DNA from: an uncultured Spartobacteria bacterium
Lineage (GTDB): Bacteria; Verrucomicrobiota; Verrucomicrobiia; Chthoniobacterales; JAATET01
Length of the DNA: 64,000 bases
Reading direction: 5' to 3'
Assembly: GCA_937901895.1 (NCBI GenBank)
Contig: CALGTD010000164.1
Location: 1 to 64,000, forward strand
Below, piece after piece: positions 59,022-64,000 of the stretch. Below the pieces are notes generated by a model that saw only the letters and a list, made by a program, of their open reading frames with translations, searched no databases and was not told the origin of the DNA. How positions within the stretch are numbered: position 1 is the stretch's first letter; the number at the start of each line of letters is the position of its first letter. Position numbers and translations under genes: made by a program.

Positions 59022-60548
59022 ATGCTTCATCGCCCCGCGCTGTTATTCGTCGTAGTGGTTCTTGCCGGTTGCAGTGCGGCAGCTCCCTACCGGCAGAGTC
59101 CTCCCTCCGCGGCACGGCCCTATGACGATCTTCGTGCCCGGCCGCTGGCGGAAATGGGAAACAAACTGGGTGCCGATGCTGTCACGGAGCTCCCGCAGGC
59201 CGGAGAGGTCCTGACACTTCCCCGTCTGATCGCCCTGGCGCAGAGCAATAATCTCACGACTCGAATTGCCTGGCAGCAGGCCCGTGCGGCTGCGGCGGCT
59301 GCGGGGATCGCCGCAGCCGACTACTATCCCATGCTGGTGGTGCTGGCGTCCTATGGCGGCGGCTATATGGATTTTCAAACCTCGGGACGGGACAACATTG
59401 GCGGCGCGCTTGCATCGGCCAATCTGGTTCCGGGTGCTGCTGAATCGCTGGTGAATCAAGCGACGGGCACGGGCATGGTGCTCGAGGCGGGGATGGGCAA
59501 TGCCTACACGAACTTGCTGAGCGGAGCCGGCTTGCGGTGGCTCCTGTTTGACTTTGGCGGCAGAGATCACCGCAATCGCGCGGCGGTGAGCGATCAACTT
59601 GCCGCCAACCTGCGCTTCAATGACGCGCATCAGAAGCTGACCTTTTCCGTGGCGGAACTTTATTTCGCCTATCAGGCCGCGCTCCGGCAGCAGCACGCGG
59701 CGGCGGTCTCCGCCCGGTCCGCCAGGGAAGTGCTCTCGGCGGCGCAGGCCCGGTATGATCAAGGATTCCTCACCGAACCGGAACTCCTGCTGGCTAGGGA
59801 AGCCGCGGCGCAGGCGGAGTTTGGCCTGGTGACGGCATCGTCGTCCGTTGAGATCGCCCGCGTGGATCTCGCAACCGTGGTCGGACTTCCGCCGGGTTCC
59901 CCGCTTCAGATTGCTCCGGCGGATTTCACAAGACTAACGACGAACCTTCACAAACCGTTGGATGAACACATCCGGTCTGCACTCCGGGATCGTGCGGATT
60001 TGCTGGCGCAGGTCGCGGTGGTGCAGGCCGCGGAAGCCCGCCTGCGCGCTGCTCGCACCGAACGGCTTCCCACCCTGGCGTTGGATGCCATCGCGCTCTA
60101 CAACCAGTTCTCCCCGGGAACCAACAACCGCTCCGCCTTCGACCAGGTTCAGCAGAACTTCCAGAACTACGGAGCATTTCTCACGGTGCAGTGGCCGGTG
60201 TTCACCGGGTTCGCTGATCAGAACAAGGTCCGGGTGGCCGAAGCCGCCACCGCCGCCGCGAAAGAGGAGATGCAGCTTCTCCGCGAGCGGGTCATTGCGG
60301 ATGTATGGAAGGCTTACGTGAGGGCCAAGAATGCCGTGGCGAGCCGGGAAGCAGCGGGTGCGCTCGAGGCTGCCAGCCGGTCCGCTTATGAGGCTTCTCT
60401 TGCCGGACTGAAACGCGGGCTCGTGCCCGTTCAGGAAACAGCCGCAGCCCGTGCTGCACTGGCGCAGGCCGCAGCCCTCGTGGCGGAATCCGACGCTGCC
60501 ATTGCGGAGAGCTTGGTGAATCTGGCGAGGAGTTCCGGCACGCTTTGA
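59022..60548 (+). CDS. TolC-family outer-membrane efflux lipoprotein (MdtP-like)
   Basis: The protein has 508 residues. Lipoprotein signal 'ALLFVVVVLAGC' is followed by two OEP repeats, each a long helical pair: 'LARPLAEMGNKL'-type start, 'LTLPRLIALAQSNNLTTRIA', 'KLTFSVAELYFAYQAALRQQ' and the second-half 'FLTVQWPVFTGFADQNKVRV'. These are typical of NodT-type factors. It diverges from the YtcA/MdtN/MdtO-like operon with an 82-base gap holding both promoters. In E. coli mdtP is co-directional; the divergent order here is a variant. It forms the outer-membrane channel of the pump. Confidence 0.88.
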   Translation: MLHRPALLFVVVVLAGCSAAAPYRQSPPSAARPYDDLRARPLAEMGNKLGADAVTELPQAGEVLTLPRLIALAQSNNLTTRIAWQQARAAAAAAGIAAADYYPMLVVLASYGGGYMDFQTSGRDNIGGALASANLVPGAAESLVNQATGTGMVLEAGMGNAYTNLLSGAGLRWLLFDFGGRDHRNRAAVSDQLAANLRFNDAHQKLTFSVAELYFAYQAALRQQHAAAVSARSAREVLSAAQARYDQGFLTEPELLLAREAAAQAEFGLVTASSSVEIARVDLATVVGLPPGSPLQIAPADFTRLTTNLHKPLDEHIRSALRDRADLLAQVAVVQAAEARLRAARTERLPTLALDAIALYNQFSPGTNNRSAFDQVQQNFQNYGAFLTVQWPVFTGFADQNKVRVAEAATAAAKEEMQLLRERVIADVWKAYVRAKNAVASREAAGALEAASRSAYEASLAGLKRGLVPVQETAAARAALAQAAALVAESDAAIAESLVNLARSSGTL

Positions 60549-60958
60549 TGTTTCGGTAAACCTGCGGTCCTCGGATGGAACGAGCATTTTCGAGGCGCTC
60601 GGACTCCGCGATCTAGTCTCAGTCAGCGCCGCCGCCGCTCGTCCGAAGGTGAAGCCTCAACAAGGAATATAGTGAGCGAAAATCTCGTTCCCGCTCGAAC
60701 CAATGTGCGGCAGCTGGACGCCGTGAGAGCTTCGGCAGGCAAACTTCGAGGAACGAGCAGGCGGAGCATTTCTTTGCCTCGAAGACAGGCGAGGTGTGTG
60801 CTGGCTGGCGAGCATGTCCCGAGTGGAAGCGATGATCTCCTGCGTGAGCTGCCGCAATGAGGAATCGAAGTCGACCTCCTGGTGCCGTCCAGCATGCCTG
60901 CCACTGGTGTTGACCCATGAAAAATCCCGCAGAACAAGCGTTCATGCGGGTGGCGAAG
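60549..60958. other. Intergenic region with no supported gene
   Basis: This 410-base gap separates the TolC-type gene and tRNA-Arg. Minus-strand frames here depend on reading out of the tRNA and resemble nothing. No hairpin terminator or RNA gene other than the tRNA was seen. Confidence 0.5.
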
Positions 60959-61035
60959 TGGCGCAGCCGTAGGGATTCGAACCCCAAACCTTCTGATCCG
61001 TAGTCAGATGCTCTATCCAATTGAGCTACGGCTGC
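60959..61035 (-). tRNA. tRNA-Arg (ACG)
   Basis: The minus strand starts with GCAGCCG, pairing with CGGCTGC at the 3' end, followed by discriminator G and an encoded CCA. The D arm begins TAGCTCAATTGG, the anticodon loop CTACGGA gives anticodon ACG (Arg, CGN family), and the T arm contains GGTTCGAATCC-like sequence. Total 77 bases with CCA. ACG needs TadA editing to inosine. A consensus-like promoter lies 14 bases upstream. Confidence 0.95.
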
Positions 61036-61048
61036 ATCGGGAGGGGAG

Positions 61049-61077
61049 AATTAAGCGGAATGCAGAGAGGGAGTCAA
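61049..61077 (-). promoter_or_regulatory. Sigma70-type promoter of tRNA-Arg
   Basis: On the minus strand TTGACT (61077-61072) and TTAATT (61054-61049) are 17 bases apart. The -10 box ends 14 bases before the mature tRNA 5' end, leaving a leader of about seven bases. Confidence 0.7.
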
Positions 61078-61155
61078 ACGGGAATTCGGATTTTGCCGCA
61101 CTCCTCGCGGGCTCGGTTCTGGCGGATGGTCGCGGTGTCGTGCAGACTGCGCGGC

Positions 61156-61782
61156 ATGTCCGAGCCTGCTTCGCGTCGTCCGCTCAAGTCGAGGAACGTG
61201 CCGGTATTTCGAGTCCTCGCTGCGAAGCTCGCGGGCGCAGGCGTCGCGGCGGATTCGATTTCGGCGGCGGGGCTGGTTTTCGGGATCGCGGGCGGCGCCG
61301 TGCTGGCCGCGACATCGCAGATGGACGTTCGCGCCGCGCAGGTCACGTGCTGGCTGGCTGCGGCGGCGTGCGTGCAGATCCGGCTGCTCTGCAACATGCT
61401 CGACGGAATGGTCGCCGTCGAAGGCGGTCGCAAGTCGCGGCTGGGTCCGCTGTGGAATGAAATCCCGGACCGCGTGAGCGACTCGGCGACGTTGATCGGC
61501 GCGGGGTATGCGCTGGGAAGCGTGCCGGAGCTGGGGTGGGCTGCGGCGTTGCTCGCGATGATGACGGCCTACATTCGTGCGATTGGTGCGCAGAACGGCG
61601 CGGGCGAGGCGTTTCTTGGGTGGTTCTCGAAGCCGCGGCGCATGTTCTTCGTCACGGTGGCGTGCCTTGCGAGCGCTGTGGGATTTGCGGTGATGCCGTT
61701 CGTGCTGGGATTGATCGTGGCCGGCAGTGCGCTGACTTGCGTGCAGCGGCTGGTGTGGATCGGCGGGAGGATCGGGCGATGA
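61156..61782 (+). CDS. CDP-alcohol phosphatidyltransferase family protein
   Basis: This 208-residue membrane protein has five to six hydrophobic segments. The active-site motif is a known variant: 'CNMLDGMVAVEGGRKSRLGP' then 'LWNEIPDRVSDS', in which D-G, G and the final D-x3-D pair are kept but the usual 'AR' is 'AV'. It transfers a phosphatidyl group to an alcohol, or a phospho-alcohol group; the acceptor is unknown. The ATG at 61156 directly precedes the basic N-terminus. It overlaps the cdsA start by ATGA, so it is in the phospholipid operon. Confidence 0.82.
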   Translation: MSEPASRRPLKSRNVPVFRVLAAKLAGAGVAADSISAAGLVFGIAGGAVLAATSQMDVRAAQVTCWLAAAACVQIRLLCNMLDGMVAVEGGRKSRLGPLWNEIPDRVSDSATLIGAGYALGSVPELGWAAALLAMMTAYIRAIGAQNGAGEAFLGWFSKPRRMFFVTVACLASAVGFAVMPFVLGLIVAGSALTCVQRLVWIGGRIGR

Positions 61783-62744
61783 GCGGGGCGTTTGAGCATC
61801 CGGCGACGATTGGCATCAGCGTGTTTCTCGTCGCGCTGCTCGCGGTGGCGCCGGTGATCTTCGAGGTGCTGAATCGCATGGGAAAACTCACGCGCGAGCT
61901 GCGGCGGGAGTTGTATGCGCGGTATTTTTCCTGGCTCGTGCTCGTGCCGCTGATGCTCGTGCCGGTGCTCGCTGGACGACTGTTCACGATCTTCGCGGTC
62001 GGGTTGCTCGGGCTCTTCGCGTATCGGGAATTCGCGCGGGCGACGGGATTCTTTCGCAACCGCCTGCTGAGCGCGGCGGTCGTGCTCGGGATCGTCCTCA
62101 TCACGCTCGCGTCGGCGGATCACTGGTATGGATTTTTCATGGCGCTGTCGTCGCTCACGGTGTGCGCGCTCGTGATCGTCGCGCTCATCGGGGACCAGCC
62201 GAAGGGGTATCTGCAACGGGTCGCGCTGGCGGTGTTTGCGTTTGCGCTCTTCGGCGTGTGCCTCGGGCACTTCGGATATTTCGCGAACGACAAAAACTAC
62301 CGTCCGCTCCTGCTGCTCATCCTGCTCTGCGTGGAGCTCAACGACGTGTTCGCCTTCTGCTGCGGGAAATTCTTCGGCCGGCGCAAACTCGCGCCGAACA
62401 CGAGCCCCGGCAAGACGTGGGGTGGGGCGATCGGCGCGTTCGTGCTGACGACGGCGTTGTTCGCGGGGATCGGATGGTTTGTCTTCGCCGGCACGGTGCT
62501 CGCCGCGCCGGTGCATCTCGTGACAATGGGGGCGCTGCTGTCGTTCACCGGGCAGCTCGGCGACCTTGTGATTTCCAGCGTGAAGCGCGACCTCGGCGTG
62601 AAGGACATGGGCGTCGTGATTCCCGGGCACGGCGGACTGCTCGATCGCTTCGACAGCCTGCTCTTCGTCGGGCCGGCGCTGTTTCACTACATCGGATACT
62701 TCGTCGGCGTGGGGCTCCATCAGCCGGCGCGCCTCTGGTTCTGA
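61779..62744 (+). CDS. cdsA: Phosphatidate cytidylyltransferase
   Basis: This 321-residue integral membrane enzyme makes CDP-diacylglycerol from CTP and phosphatidic acid. It has eight hydrophobic segments and the family signature near the C-terminus: 'SVKRDLGVKDMGVVIPGHGG' followed by 'LLDRFDSLLF' (S-x8-K-D-x4-PGHGG-x2-DR-x-D). 'FGRRKLAPNTSPGKTWGGAI' is the conserved cytosolic loop. The start is the ATGA overlap with the upstream gene, and its stop overlaps the next start (TGATG). Confidence 0.93.
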   Translation: MSGAFEHPATIGISVFLVALLAVAPVIFEVLNRMGKLTRELRRELYARYFSWLVLVPLMLVPVLAGRLFTIFAVGLLGLFAYREFARATGFFRNRLLSAAVVLGIVLITLASADHWYGFFMALSSLTVCALVIVALIGDQPKGYLQRVALAVFAFALFGVCLGHFGYFANDKNYRPLLLLILLCVELNDVFAFCCGKFFGRRKLAPNTSPGKTWGGAIGAFVLTTALFAGIGWFVFAGTVLAAPVHLVTMGALLSFTGQLGDLVISSVKRDLGVKDMGVVIPGHGGLLDRFDSLLFVGPALFHYIGYFVGVGLHQPARLWF

Positions 62745-63445
62745 TGAACGACTGGGAATACAAGCCTGCCGCCGACGTCGGACTCGCCGGACCGGAGCGC
62801 TGGAAGAGCCTGCGTCGCGAGGCGGGCCTGCAATCCACGCTCGCTCATGCCGCGTGGTGCGGTCTCACGCGCGCCTATCTCGGAATGTGGCACCACTTCC
62901 GCGTGACTGGCGCGGAGAACCTGCCCGCGAAGCCGCCGTTCATCGTCGTCGCCAACCACACCAGCCACCTCGATGCGATCGCCCTGGCTGCCGCTTTTCC
63001 GCGTTCGCTGCGAGGACACGCCTTTCCGATCGCCGCCGGCGACACGTTCTTTGAGACAAAGGCGACCGCCTTCGCCGCGGTGTTTCTCAACGCGCTGCCG
63101 ATGTGGCGGAAGTCGTGCGGGGCGCATGCGATGGACACTCTGCGCGAACGCCTCGTCACGGAGGGCCTGATCTATCTGCTCTTCCCCGAGGGCACGCGCA
63201 GCCGCACCGGAGAGATGGGAAAATTCCGTGCCGGCATCGGCATGCTCGTCGCCGGAACGCCGACGCCCGTCGTGCCTGCGCGACTCGACGGATGCTTCGC
63301 CGCGATGCCGCCCGGCTCGCGGCTTCCGAAGCGCCACCCGATCACGCTGCGCTTCGGCGCGCCGCAATCCTTCGCCGACGTCCCCAACGACCGCGCCGGC
63401 TGGCAGCGCATTGCCGATTCACTGCGCGCCGCCGTCGCCGGGTAG
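62744..63445 (+). CDS. 1-acyl-sn-glycerol-3-phosphate acyltransferase (PlsC-type)
   Basis: The protein has 233 residues. 'VVANHTSHLDAIALAAAF' is the HX4D catalytic motif. 'ALPMWRKSCGAHAMDTLRER' and 'LIYLLFPEGTRSRTGEMGKF' (motif III, EGTRS) and 'PVVPARLDG' (motif IV) complete the acyltransferase set. It acylates lysophosphatidate or a related acceptor, feeding CdsA. It shares the base A with the cdsA stop (TGATG). One weakly hydrophobic segment near 30-45 would tether it to the membrane. Confidence 0.88.
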   Translation: MNDWEYKPAADVGLAGPERWKSLRREAGLQSTLAHAAWCGLTRAYLGMWHHFRVTGAENLPAKPPFIVVANHTSHLDAIALAAAFPRSLRGHAFPIAAGDTFFETKATAFAAVFLNALPMWRKSCGAHAMDTLRERLVTEGLIYLLFPEGTRSRTGEMGKFRAGIGMLVAGTPTPVVPARLDGCFAAMPPGSRLPKRHPITLRFGAPQSFADVPNDRAGWQRIADSLRAAVAG

Positions 63446-63587
63446 TTTCCGTGCATCCACTTCTGCGCCGCGCGCCGTTCCGCCCGTCACGCGTGTTCGT
63501 TTGGAATTGGAACGACGCGGTGAATCCTTCATGTTCGTCGCCGCCGGATATTCGGGAGTCCGAGTGTGCGGCTGCGATCTTCGACCC

Positions 63588-64000
63588 ATGAACACCCTCA
63601 CCGTTGAAACGCTCGCGAGTCTCGAGGCCGATCTCGAGCAGGGCATTGGATTCCCGGCTGAATTCTACACCGATCCGGCGATCACCGAGCTGGAATACGC
63701 GCACATCTTCCACCGGAGCTGGCAGTATTTCTGCCGCACGGCGCAGCTCGCAAACCACGGCGACACCGTCACCGGCGTCGTCGGTCGCACGCCTGTCGTC
63801 GTCGTGCGCCAGGGCGACGCGATCAACGCCTTCGTCAACGTCTGCCGCCACCGCCGCCACCTCGTCGCGGAAGGCTGCGGCAACCGCAAGATCCTCCTCT
63901 GCCACTACCACGGCTGGTCCTACGGCCTCGACGGCTCGCTCAAGGCCGCGCCACGCGCCGACGGCGACGAGGGCTTCTGCAAGGCCGACTTCGGCCTGAT
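63588..64000 (+). CDS. Rieske [2Fe-2S] aromatic-ring-hydroxylating oxygenase, N-terminal part (runs off window)
   Basis: An ATG at 63588 opens a frame to the window end (137 codons visible). 'AEFYTDPAITELEYAHIFHR' and 'SWQYFCRTAQL' are the usual N-terminal segment. The Rieske site is complete: C86-R-H88 in 'NVCRHRRHLVAEG' and C105-H-Y-H108 in 'LLCHYHGWSYGLDGSL'. This identifies the alpha subunit of a ring-hydroxylating or demethylating (for example choline/carnitine-type) oxygenase. The catalytic Fe site is outside the window. The preceding 142 bases show no gene. Confidence 0.9.
   Translation, partial: MNTLTVETLASLEADLEQGIGFPAEFYTDPAITELEYAHIFHRSWQYFCRTAQLANHGDTVTGVVGRTPVVVVRQGDAINAFVNVCRHRRHLVAEGCGNRKILLCHYHGWSYGLDGSLKAAPRADGDEGFCKADFGL

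Noticed and set aside
60619..61020. Minus-strand frame reading through tRNA-Arg
   Set aside because: Its N-terminus ('GLGFESLRLRHFATR') is the typical false translation of a tRNA gene; the rest matches nothing.
1..64000. CRISPR arrays, rRNA genes, prophage or replication origin
   Set aside because: No regularly spaced repeats, rRNA sequence, phage structural genes or dnaA-box clusters were recognised.

Overview
The window is a GC-rich chromosomal segment that most resembles a heterotrophic, polysaccharide-degrading Verrucomicrobia (Chthoniobacter/Terrimicrobium-like). Grounds: a four-gene pseudopilin-like 'Verru_Chthon' cassette next to an autotransporter-type beta-strand-repeat protein, three proteins with PEP-CTERM sorting tails, four formylglycine-dependent sulfatases, GH2 and GH92 mannosidases, and large TPR proteins. 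This assignment rests on family recognition, not on a search.

Layout. 1-2.6 kb: tail of a methyltransferase and an RNA-repair pair (RlaP-type nucleotidyltransferase, then RtcB) preceded by a terminator hairpin. 2.9-15.8 kb: a mannoside-use region with a sugar-porter MFS transporter, GH2 beta-mannosidase, GH92 alpha-mannosidase coupled to a GNAT-like gene, and a GntR/LacI-type regulator. Inside it lie a phosphodiesterase-TPR fusion and a tandem duplication that produced two PEP-CTERM genes and a decayed copy of the GNAT-like gene. 15.9-24.8 kb: envelope-glycan genes (GT9, LPG-synthase-like flippase, sulfotransferase, GT-like protein) and a 1,688-residue TPR protein carrying an embedded C39-like peptidase domain and a C-terminal membrane anchor.

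25-41.4 kb: the Verru_Chthon cassette (order B-C-D-A, minus strand), the divergent beta-strand-repeat/PEP-CTERM protein, then a LacI-family regulator with an esterase and four sulfatases and a truncated GH5-like glycosidase. A 17-bp dyad (ACGA-N9-TCGT with matching inner bases) occurs in front of the cassette, in front of the repeat protein and between the LacI gene and the sulfatase operon. This suggests one LacI-type switch for sulfated-polysaccharide use and the cell-surface apparatus.

41.4-46.8 kb: an arsenic-resistance block (arsR-arsD-arsA-FmdB-like-acr3-arsC-EamA, with a divergent arsT/trxB-like fragment). Its left edge lies in the truncated glycosidase. Its right edge lies in the truncated second ABC transporter of an NHLM RiPP-export operon, whose precursor peptide, HlyD-like adaptor and peptidase-ABC exporter remain intact at 47.2-51.1 kb. 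Both flanking genes have lost their 3' ends, so the block replaced DNA rather than inserting cleanly (or marks an assembly join).

51.5-64 kb: a thioredoxin-reductase-like flavoprotein, an NhaR-like LysR regulator beside a K+/H+ antiporter, an mdtNOP/ytcA-like efflux set, tRNA-Arg(ACG) with a clear promoter, a phospholipid-synthesis trio (CDP-alcohol phosphatidyltransferase, CdsA, PlsC-type acyltransferase) in an overlapping operon, and the start of a Rieske ring-hydroxylating oxygenase.
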